6,415 nt of DNA from Bacteroidales bacterium (lineage in GTDB: Bacteria; Bacteroidota; Bacteroidia; Bacteroidales; Tenuifilaceae), in the NCBI GenBank assembly GCA_008933525.1, contig WBUV01000192.1, positions 1 to 6,415 of the forward strand, written 5' to 3'. The translations under genes were made by a program, and so were the position numbers. Every line of letters begins with the position of its first letter. The stretch's first letter is position 1. Below the pieces are notes generated by a model that saw nothing but the letters and a program-made list of their open reading frames with translations, was not told the DNA's origin and did no database searches. Below, piece by piece: positions 1 through 5,083 of this stretch.

Positions 1-68
1 TTCGTAAATTGTACTTAGGTCAAAACTTTGAGTTGAGAAAATAATTAAATATTTTTTTGCTAAGGAGA

Positions 69-99
69 TTGCAAATTTAAAAAATCCAATTTATCTTTG
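69..99 (+). promoter_or_regulatory. Bacteroidota-type promoter for the tRNA-Leu gene
   Basis: The box TATCTTTG at 92-99 matches the Bacteroidota -7 consensus TAnnTTTG exactly. A TTG at 69-71, 20 bases upstream, is a plausible -33 element. Transcription would start around 105-107, a few bases before the mature tRNA 5' end at 112. The assignment rests on consensus match and position only. Upstream of 69 the window holds AT-rich sequence with no gene that I can see. Confidence 0.6.
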
Positions 100-111
100 C
101 ACCTCGATTTT

Positions 112-193
112 GCGGATGTGGCGTAATTGGTAGCCGCGCCAGACTTAGGATCTGGTGTCGTGAGACGTGGGGGTTCGAGTCCCTTCATCCGCA
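112..193 (+). tRNA. tRNA-Leu (anticodon TAG)
   Basis: This is a complete class II tRNA that decodes CUA-type leucine codons. The 7-bp acceptor stem pairs GCGGATG (112-118) with CATCCGC (186-192), and the discriminator base is A193, as expected for leucine. The D stem pairs 121-123 with 135-137. The anticodon stem CCAGA/TCTGG (139-143 with 151-155) holds the loop CTTAGGA with anticodon TAG at 146-148. A long variable arm (about 156-168, GTC/GAC stem) follows. The T loop is TTCGAGT (174-180), and its stem has two G-U pairs next to the acceptor stem. The 3' CCA is not encoded and must be added by nucleotidyltransferase. The gene stands alone, with its own promoter and terminator. Confidence 0.97.
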
Positions 194-194
194 C

Positions 195-226
195 AAAACC
201 CGGTTTAAACCGGGTTTTTGTTTTTT
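195..226 (+). terminator. Intrinsic terminator after tRNA-Leu
   Basis: A perfect palindrome starts one base after the tRNA discriminator region. Its 12-base arms are AAAACCCGGTTT (195-206) and AAACCGGGTTTT (207-218), and a T-rich tract runs on to 226. In RNA the inner TTTAAA would open as a loop on a GC-rich stem with flanking A-U pairs. It very probably ends the tRNA transcript. It is symmetrical, but the T tract is on the + strand side. Confidence 0.9.
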
Positions 227-249
227 AACAAGTTAAACCTCTTCTTTTG
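217..249 (+). promoter_or_regulatory. Candidate promoter for the Gate-domain membrane protein gene
   Basis: TTTG at 217-220 and TTCTTTTG at 242-249 resemble the Bacteroidota -33 (TTTG) and -7 (TAnnTTTG) elements. The spacer is 21 bases and the -7 box has one mismatch (T for A at its second position). A start around 256 would give a leader of about 38 bases before the ATG at 294. The -33 element lies within the T tract of the tRNA terminator. The evidence is consensus matching only. Confidence 0.35.
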
Positions 250-293
250 CATACTGTCTATTCTCTAGAGTCGGAAATCTTGAATCTGAAATA

Positions 294-1259
294 ATGACAA
301 AGAAAATATTTGCTATCGCCAGAGCAATTCAGCCTAACATTAGGTTGTTTTTTTCTCGTCTTTACAAGTGCACGAAAGAAGCGATGCCCAAAGCACTTAA
401 AACAGCCATTTGGATTCTGAAAATTACTCTTCCTGTTTCTTTGGCTGTTAGCATCCTCAATTACTATGGGTTAATCCAACTTGTAACTCAGCACCTAACG
501 CCTGCGTTCAATCTTATTGGACTTAGAGGCGAAGCCGCATTGCCATTCGTTACAGGTATTTTACTTAATATCTACTCAGTTATTGCAGTTCTCTCACAGT
601 TAAGCCTCGATTTACGGGAAATAACCATAATTGCAGTGATGAGCTTAATTGCTCATAACCTGATTATTGAAACAACCATTCAGAGTAAAACCGGCTCCAA
701 GGCTTGGCATATGATTGCATTGAGGGTGGGTGCTGCGTTTGGCGCAGCAGCCATTCTAAACTTGGTGTTGCCCGATATGAGCCAGAAAGTATCATTATTA
801 TCGAATTCCCATGCCGCATCTACTTTGTGGGAGTTGCTTCATGGTTGGGTATTTTCATCGTTTAGGTTGATACTGAAAATTATTATCCTTGTTTCACTTT
901 TAATGATACTTCAAAAGATCCTTCAGGAGTTTAAACTCATTGAATTACTGACAAAACCACTTAGCCCAATGCTTAAATTTATGGGATTGCCTCAATCAAC
1001 AACATTTCTTTGGATTGTAGCGAACTCGTTAGGTTTGGCCTATGGTTCTGCAGTTATGATGGACGAAGTGAAAGAGGGTAGAATTACGAAGAAAGATGCC
1101 GATTTGCTAAACTATCATATTGCAATATCGCATTCTAACCTAGAGGACTTACTACTCTTTGCAGCAATTGGCGTTTCTATCTTTTGGATGCTTGTCCCCC
1201 GGTTAATCATTGCCATTGTGGTGGTTTGGGGCCGAAGGTTCTTTGTGAACCGAGAATAG
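294..1259 (+). CDS. Nucleoside-recognition (Gate) domain membrane protein, SpmA/SpmB-like
   Basis: The 321-residue product is an integral membrane protein with hydrophobic segments near residues 38-60, 83-101, 109-126, 141-160, 189-211, 236-255 and 285-312. It resembles the nucleoside recognition/Gate family, which includes spore maturation proteins SpmA and SpmB and the gate region of concentrative nucleoside transporters. The family name does not prove transport, and the substrate is unknown. Two related halves can be seen: residues about 46-127 and 199-289 share a GL-x-x-L...LTP/LSP-x-x-x-x-x-GL pattern, and IAHNLIIET (119-127) in the first half matches ISHSNLEDL (278-286) in the second. 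The start at 294 gives the full frame. M31 (ATG at 384) lies just before the conserved-looking PKALKTAIWILK and is a reasonable alternative, since no clear ribosome binding site marks either. No functional link to thyA is evident. Confidence 0.8.
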   Translation: MTKKIFAIARAIQPNIRLFFSRLYKCTKEAMPKALKTAIWILKITLPVSLAVSILNYYGLIQLVTQHLTPAFNLIGLRGEAALPFVTGILLNIYSVIAVLSQLSLDLREITIIAVMSLIAHNLIIETTIQSKTGSKAWHMIALRVGAAFGAAAILNLVLPDMSQKVSLLSNSHAASTLWELLHGWVFSSFRLILKIIILVSLLMILQKILQEFKLIELLTKPLSPMLKFMGLPQSTTFLWIVANSLGLAYGSAVMMDEVKEGRITKKDADLLNYHIAISHSNLEDLLLFAAIGVSIFWMLVPRLIIAIVVVWGRRFFVNRE

Positions 1260-1280
1260 TGAGCACCTCACTATTTATCA
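1255..1280 (+). terminator. Possible terminator hairpin overlapping the stop codon
   Basis: AATAGTGAG (1255-1263) and CTCACTATT (1267-1275) form a perfect 9-bp stem with a CAC loop, and the TAG stop codon at 1257-1259 lies inside the left arm. The sequence after the stem is only modestly T-rich, so this is a weak intrinsic terminator or a 3'-end stabilising structure. It is the only hairpin I see between this gene and thyA. Confidence 0.45.
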
Positions 1281-1320
1281 ATTGATATTAACAATCTGCT
1301 TCGCTAAATTTTCAAATTAG

Positions 1321-1328
1321 TAACTTTA
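1321..1328 (+). promoter_or_regulatory. Weak candidate -7 box for thyA
   Basis: TAACTTTA matches the TAnnTTTG consensus at all but the last base and lies 20 bases before the thyA ATG. No TTTG or TTG is found at the expected 19-21 bases upstream, so the call rests on one partial box and its position. Confidence 0.3.
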
Positions 1329-1348
1329 TCGCATAAAAATTTATTGCG

Positions 1349-2143
1349 ATGGTTCAATATTTAGAGTTGCTAGACCATATACTAAAGAACGGGGTTGAAA
1401 AAACTGATAGAACAGGAACAGGAACAATCAGTGTGTTTGGGCATCAAATGCGTTTCGACCTTGAAAAGGGTTTTCCTTTGCTTACCACCAAGAAACTTCA
1501 TCTAAAATCAATCATATACGAGCTTCTTTGGTTCCTGAATGGCGAAACCAATGTAAAGTCGCTTAACGTCAATGGCGTTACAATATGGGACGAGTGGGCA
1601 AAACCCGATGGTGAGTTAGGGCCAATTTACGGCTATCAGTGGCGCTCGTGGCCAGCTGCTGACGGTAAGCATATCGACCAAATTACCCAGGTTGTAAACT
1701 CGTTAACCAAATCGCCCGATTCGCGCCGACACTTGGTTTGTGCTTGGAACGTTGGTGATATCGATAAAATGGCACTACCGCCTTGCCATGTGCTTTTCCA
1801 ATTCTATGTAGCCAACGGCAAATTATCGTGCCAGTTATATCAGCGCAGTGCAGATGTTTTCCTCGGAGTACCCTTCAACATAGCATCGTATGCATTGCTT
1901 ACAATGATGATGGCGCAAGTTTGCGGACTTAAACCAGGTGAGTTTGTTCACACTTTGGGCGATACACACATCTATTTAAACCATATTGAGCAGGTTAAAC
2001 TTCAGCTAACCAGAGAGCCTCGACCACTTCCAAAAATGATTATAAATCCAGATGTTAAATCGATATTCGACTTTAAATTTGAGGATTTTAAACTGGAGGG
2101 CTACGATCCGCATCCTCATATTAAGGGCGCTATTGCGGTGTAG
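1349..2143 (+). CDS. thyA: Thymidylate synthase (ThyA)
   Basis: ThyA methylates dUMP to dTMP using 5,10-methylenetetrahydrofolate as both carbon donor and reductant, releasing dihydrofolate. It is cytosolic and works as a homodimer. The 264 residues match the length of E. coli ThyA and align with almost no gaps. The nucleophile is C146 in the PPCH motif. Phosphate and substrate ligands are also in place: R21, R126-R127 contributed across the dimer, R166, D169, N177, H207 and Y209. E58 and W80, which act in folate binding and catalysis, are present, and the C-terminus ends in the family's YDPHP-x-IK...A-x pattern. The start gives the canonical MVQYLELL N-terminus and agrees with E. coli MKQYLELM. 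DHFR is encoded next on the same strand, which suits recycling of the dihydrofolate made here. Nothing suggests truncation or loss of function. Confidence 0.98.
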   Translation: MVQYLELLDHILKNGVEKTDRTGTGTISVFGHQMRFDLEKGFPLLTTKKLHLKSIIYELLWFLNGETNVKSLNVNGVTIWDEWAKPDGELGPIYGYQWRSWPAADGKHIDQITQVVNSLTKSPDSRRHLVCAWNVGDIDKMALPPCHVLFQFYVANGKLSCQLYQRSADVFLGVPFNIASYALLTMMMAQVCGLKPGEFVHTLGDTHIYLNHIEQVKLQLTREPRPLPKMIINPDVKSIFDFKFEDFKLEGYDPHPHIKGAIAV

Positions 2144-2158
2144 TTTGGTTGTTTATTG

Positions 2159-2231
2159 TTGTCATTTCGAACGAAGTGAGAAATCTCTCCTTAAATCCAA
2201 AATAGATACTTCGCTTCGCTCAGCATGACAA
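2159..2231. repeat. Degenerate inverted-repeat element (dispersed Bacteroidota repeat type)
   Basis: The left arm at 2159-2186 (starting TTGTCATTTCGAACGAAG) and the right arm at 2204-2231 (its complement starts TTGTCATGCTGAGCGAAG) are imperfect inverted copies. They share about 20 of 28 positions across a 17-base AT-rich centre. Both arms match the TGTCAT...GA-x-CGAAG...ATCT pattern that I recall from non-coding repeats scattered through many Bacteroidota genomes. Transcribed, it would fold into a long stem and might act as a terminator or mRNA-stabilising element between thyA and folA. There is no coding capacity, so any mobility would have to depend on a transposase encoded elsewhere. Confidence 0.65.
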
Positions 2232-2256
2232 GGAATCTAAAAAAATGATAAAATGA

Positions 2257-2312
2257 AACATCCATGATAATAACCTTAACACACACAAATATGACTATCT
2301 CCCATGGATGTT
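2257..2312. repeat. Perfect 10-bp inverted repeat upstream of folA
   Basis: AACATCCATG (2257-2266) is exactly complementary to CATGGATGTT (2303-2312), with 36 bases between the arms. It sits between the dispersed-type repeat and the folA start. It could be an mRNA leader stem, an operator pair or chance. The arms are GC-poor and the long spacer would weaken an RNA stem. Confidence 0.4.
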
Positions 2313-2319
2313 CCATCTG

Positions 2320-2327
2320 TACCTTTA
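2320..2327 (+). promoter_or_regulatory. Weak candidate -7 box for folA
   Basis: TACCTTTA matches TAnnTTTG except at the last base and ends 18 bases before the ATG at 2346, nearly the same geometry as the box before thyA. If real, it favours the 2346 start, because a transcript begun here could not include the ATG at 2304. No convincing -33 element is visible. Confidence 0.28.
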
Positions 2328-2345
2328 AAAACAAAAAATAGACAG

Positions 2346-2828
2346 ATGAATATATCAATAATAGTTGCAGTAGCTGAGAATTGGGTGATTGGTGGAAACA
2401 ACCAGTTACTATGGCATATATCAGAAGATTTAAAGCGCTTTAAGGCGCTAACATCAGGACATAGCATTATTATGGGTCGCAAAACCTTCGAGAGTATTGG
2501 CAGGCCGCTTCCAAATAGACGAAATATTGTAATTTCACATAATCCAGATTTAAAAATTGAAGGTTGCGTTATTGTAAACTCACTTAACGAGGCGCTGGAA
2601 ATAACAAAGGATGAAAGCGAGATTTTTGTTGTTGGTGGGGGTGAGTTGTACCGTCAAGCTTTGCCGTTGGCAAATAAGCTTTACCTTACAACAGTTCACA
2701 AGAATTTTGAAGGCGATACCACTTTCCCTACTATCAATTTCAAAGAGTGGAATTTGGTTCTTGAGCAAAAAGGAAACCCAACCGCTGATGGGTTGGGCTA
2801 TACTTTTTTGGATTACGTTCGTAAGTAG
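2346..2828 (+). CDS. folA: Dihydrofolate reductase (DHFR)
   Basis: FolA reduces dihydrofolate to tetrahydrofolate with NADPH, restoring the cofactor oxidised by ThyA just upstream. It is a cytosolic monomer in the usual chromosomal form. From this start it has 160 residues, as in E. coli (159). The conserved order is present: an N-terminal strand ISIIVAVA followed by the Met20-type loop, W23 and catalytic acid D28 (E. coli D27), F32, IMGRKTFESIGRPLP (41-56) for cofactor binding, R58 (E. coli R57, folate glutamate binding), VVGGGELY (95-102) and the EGDTTFP motif (122-128). An in-frame ATG at 2304 would add 14 residues (MDVPSVPLKTKNRQ) with no counterpart in the family. The 2346 ATG, preceded by an A-rich stretch, is therefore preferred. 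The position usually held by proline before W23 is leucine (LLW). The stop codon abuts that of convergent clpX. Confidence 0.95.
   Translation: MNISIIVAVAENWVIGGNNQLLWHISEDLKRFKALTSGHSIIMGRKTFESIGRPLPNRRNIVISHNPDLKIEGCVIVNSLNEALEITKDESEIFVVGGGELYRQALPLANKLYLTTVHKNFEGDTTFPTINFKEWNLVLEQKGNPTADGLGYTFLDYVRK
2767..2797 (-). terminator. Terminator-like hairpin for clpX inside the folA coding region
   Basis: CCCAACC (2777-2783) pairs perfectly with GGTTGGG (2791-2797) around a 7-base loop. Read on the - strand, the stem is followed at once by TTTCCTTTTT (2776-2767), about 32 bases beyond the clpX stop codon. This is a credible intrinsic terminator for clpX, embedded in folA codons 144-151. On the + strand a T6 run (2804-2809) follows six bases after the stem, so weak termination that way is conceivable. 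Confidence 0.6.
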
Positions 2829-4052
2829 TTAAGCTGCTTTTAACCGTTTAAGGTTCGATTTCTCCAATTTTTCGTGAGCATACTCCGAGGTTACCACCAT
2901 TTCTTTATGCTCGCCAGTTGGAAGTTCAAACATCGCATCAATCATAATTGCTTCGCAAATTGAGCGCAAACCACGTGCACCTAACTTAAATTCCACAGCC
3001 TTATCAACGATGTAGTCAAGCACATCATCCTCAAACTTTAGGTGAATACTATCATAATCGAACAGTTTGATGTACTGCTTGATAATGGCATTCTTTGGCT
3101 CAGTAAGAATATCGCGCAAAGCGTGTTTATCCAAAGGATTTAAGTAGGTAATTACTGGCAAACGACCAATAATCTCTGGAATTAATCCGAAAGCACGCAT
3201 ATCTTGTGGAGAAATGTACTGCAAAAGGTTATCTTTATCAATTACCTCACGGGTTTTGCTTGCACCGTAGCCAACAATAGTTGTGTTTAAGCGTTGAGCA
3301 ATTTTCTTTTGAATACCCTCAAATGCTCCGCCGCAAATAAACAGAATGTTTTTTGTATCAACCGCAATCATCTTTTGCTCTGGGTGTTTACGTCCGCCTT
3401 GCGGTGGGACATTAACAACTGAACCCTCGAGCAGTTTAAGCATTGCCTGCTGAACGCCTTCACCAGAAACATCGCGTGTAATGGAAGGATTATCGCCTTT
3501 ACGGGCAATTTTATCAATCTCATCTATAAACACAATGCCTTTCTCCGCGGCTTCTACGTTATAGTCTGCAGCCTGTAGCAATCTTGTTAAAATGCTCTCC
3601 ACATCCTCGCCTACATAACCAGCTTCGGTAAGTACCGTTGCATCAACAATGGTAAAAGGAACGTGAAGCATTCGTGCAATAGTGCGAGCTAATAGGGTTT
3701 TTCCGGTTCCAGTTTCGCCAACCAAAAGGATGTTCGATTTTTCAATCTCCACATCGTCACCCTTATCGGTTTGTAAAAGCCTTTTATAGTGGTTGTAAAC
3801 AGCCACCGATAAGTATTTTTTTGCCTCATCCTGACCAATTACGTACTGGTCGAGGAACTTTTTAATCTCAATGGGTTTAAGGAGTTTGCTCTGCTGCAAC
3901 TTAAAATCGCCCTTCTTCTTGAGTTCTTCCTTAACAATCAGGTTGGCCTGCTCAGCACATAAATCGCAGATAAAACCATCCATCCCTGAAATAAGAAGTT
4001 TAACCTCTTTCCTATCGCGTCCGCAGAACGAACATTTATCGGTGTTTTTCAT
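2829..4052 (-). CDS. clpX: ClpX, AAA+ unfoldase subunit of the ClpXP protease
   Basis: ClpX forms a hexameric ring that binds tagged proteins, unfolds them with ATP and threads them into ClpP. The 407 residues show every expected part. The N-terminal zinc-binding domain has C7, C10, C29 and C32. Walker A is GETGTGKT (112-119), the pore-1 loop is GYVG (145-148), Walker B is IVFIDE (173-178) and the pore-2 loop is RKH (221-223). The arginine finger is R297 in [11 protein letters not shown] and sensor 2 is GAR (358-360). The ClpP-docking loop reads VGY (260-262) where E. coli has IGF. The C-terminus is shorter than in E. coli (424 residues). The start gives the usual short lead to the zinc domain. 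clpP lies 150 bp upstream on the same strand, with a terminator between, and clpX has its own promoter-like box. Its stop directly abuts the folA stop. Confidence 0.98.
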   Translation of the reverse strand: MKNTDKCSFCGRDRKEVKLLISGMDGFICDLCAEQANLIVKEELKKKGDFKLQQSKLLKPIEIKKFLDQYVIGQDEAKKYLSVAVYNHYKRLLQTDKGDDVEIEKSNILLVGETGTGKTLLARTIARMLHVPFTIVDATVLTEAGYVGEDVESILTRLLQAADYNVEAAEKGIVFIDEIDKIARKGDNPSITRDVSGEGVQQAMLKLLEGSVVNVPPQGGRKHPEQKMIAVDTKNILFICGGAFEGIQKKIAQRLNTTIVGYGASKTREVIDKDNLLQYISPQDMRAFGLIPEIIGRLPVITYLNPLDKHALRDILTEPKNAIIKQYIKLFDYDSIHLKFEDDVLDYIVDKAVEFKLGARGLRSICEAIMIDAMFELPTGEHKEMVVTSEYAHEKLEKSNLKRLKAA

Positions 4053-4078
4053 CTTTATAGATACTTAATATACCGCTG

Positions 4079-4086
4079 CAAAGTTA
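4079..4086 (-). promoter_or_regulatory. -7 box of a likely clpX promoter
   Basis: On the - strand, TAACTTTG (4086 to 4079) matches the Bacteroidota TAnnTTTG box exactly, 26 bases before the clpX ATG. A transcript would start near 4072 with a leader of about 20 bases. No good TTTG lies at -33, so activity might need an activator or an AT-rich upstream region. The terminator after clpP makes a separate clpX promoter expected. Confidence 0.5.
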
Positions 4087-4156
4087 ATATAAATTATCGG
4101 GGTTTAAGAATTAAACCGAAAACTCAATTTAGTCAACGTTTTATAGTCAATTTTGT

Positions 4157-4184
4157 TTAAAAGAAAAGCGCCCGAAGGCGCTTT
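4157..4184 (-). terminator. Intrinsic terminator after clpP
   Basis: On the - strand the stem AAAGCGCC (4184-4177) pairs perfectly with GGCGCTTT (4172-4165) around a TTCG loop (4176-4173). The C(UUCG)G closing arrangement makes an unusually stable tetraloop. T-rich sequence (TTTTCTTTT) overlaps and follows the 3' arm. The stem begins 18 bases after the clpP stop, so most transcription from clpP should end before clpX. Confidence 0.88.
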
Positions 4185-4202
4185 ATCATTATTGTTAGTT
4201 TT

Positions 4203-4874
4203 TTACTCTTTTTTTGCACGTTGTAAAATCTCATCTATCATACCGTACTCAAGGGCTTCCTGTGCAGTCATCCAGTAATCACGGTCAGAGTCCTTACGGA
4301 TGCGCTCAATTGGGTTGCCTGAGTGTTTCGCTACAATATCGTACAACTCATCGCGCAACTTTAATATTTCGCGGGTTGTAATTTCGATATCCGATGCTTG
4401 TCCCTCGGCGCCACCCATTGGCTGATGAATCATTACGCGTGAGTGAGGCAGTGCTGTACGTTTGCCTTTTTCGCCAGCAGTTAAGAGAACTGCAGCCATT
4501 GATGCAGCCATACCGGTGCAGATTGTTGCAACATCGGAGCTGATGTACTGCATTGTGTCGTAAATACCCAAACCAGCGTAAACTGAACCACCAGGAGAGT
4601 TCAAGTAAATTTGAATATCCTTTGATGGGTCGGTCGATTCAAGGAAAAGCAATTGTGCTTGAATAATGTTGGCCACATCGTCGTTAATTGGTACGCCAAG
4701 GAAAATAATTCTATCCATCATAAGACGCGAGAATACGTCCATTGTTGCAATGTTTAGTTGACGTTCCTCAATAATTGTTGGTGAAATGTAGCTGCTGTGT
4801 ACCGACTTAAATTGATGCATCGATAAGCTGCTGATACCACGATGCTTTAGGGCGTATTTTTCAAATTCTGTCAT
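4203..4874 (-). CDS. clpP: ClpP, serine peptidase subunit of the Clp protease
   Basis: ClpP forms a double-heptamer barrel that cleaves polypeptides fed in by ClpX or related unfoldases. The catalytic triad is complete and correctly spaced: S125 in GMAASMA, H150 in MIHQP and D199 in SDRDYWM. The oxyanion and substrate-strand motif SPGGSV is at 93-98. At 223 residues it is longer than the E. coli precursor (207). The extra N-terminal stretch, MTEFEKYALKHRGISS and onward, looks like the N-terminus I recall from Bacteroidota ClpP rather than a misplaced start. I see no secretion signal; a short propeptide may be removed by self-cleavage, as in other ClpPs. The gene lies between tig and clpX, and hairpin terminators precede and follow it, which implies a promoter of its own. 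No consensus box stood out in the 209 bases upstream. Confidence 0.98.
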   Translation of the reverse strand: MTEFEKYALKHRGISSLSMHQFKSVHSSYISPTIIEERQLNIATMDVFSRLMMDRIIFLGVPINDDVANIIQAQLLFLESTDPSKDIQIYLNSPGGSVYAGLGIYDTMQYISSDVATICTGMAASMAAVLLTAGEKGKRTALPHSRVMIHQPMGGAEGQASDIEITTREILKLRDELYDIVAKHSGNPIERIRKDSDRDYWMTAQEALEYGMIDEILQRAKKE

Positions 4875-5019
4875 AGCTATATGTTTTAATTATTTATTCT
4901 GTTTTTTGATAACGCAATATAGCAAGTAATTGTTGATTTTGTAGATTTTATACTCAGATTGTTGGGTCAAATCAAAATCTAATGTATGTAATTTTCGTCA
5001 AATAACCAATTTGAATGGG

Positions 5020-5053
5020 CAAACAAAAACCGGCAAAATTTCTTCTGCCGGTT
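5020..5053 (-). terminator. Intrinsic terminator after tig
   Basis: Read on the - strand, AACCGGCA (5053-5046) pairs perfectly with TGCCGGTT (5035-5028) around a 10-base loop. A T-rich tail (TTTTTGTTTG) overlaps and follows the 3' arm. The hairpin starts about 30 bases after the trigger factor stop codon. It separates tig from clpP. Confidence 0.88.
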
Positions 5054-5083
5054 CTCTTTATTCATTCTTTTTATTCTGACTTC

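Noticed and set aside
1410..1428. Short tandem repeat GGAACA in thyA
   Set aside because: It encodes the conserved RTGTGT motif of thymidylate synthase, so it reflects protein constraint.
2304..2345. ATG at 2304 as the start of folA, giving 174 residues
   Set aside because: The extra 14 residues have no counterpart in DHFRs, whose first strand begins at MNISIIVAVA (ATG at 2346). The upstream ATG also lies in an inverted repeat arm and before the candidate -7 box.
2276..2482. Small - strand open frame over the folA start
   Set aside because: It overlaps the conserved N-terminus of DHFR and looks like a chance antisense frame.
3871..4068. Open frame on the + strand opposite the start of clpX
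   Set aside because: It is antisense to the conserved zinc domain of clpX, resembles no family I recognise and has no visible start signals.
4875..4990. Promoter boxes upstream of clpP
   Set aside because: Partial matches such as TATATTG were seen on the - strand, but none had both the full TAnnTTTG box and a correctly spaced TTTG, so no site was called.
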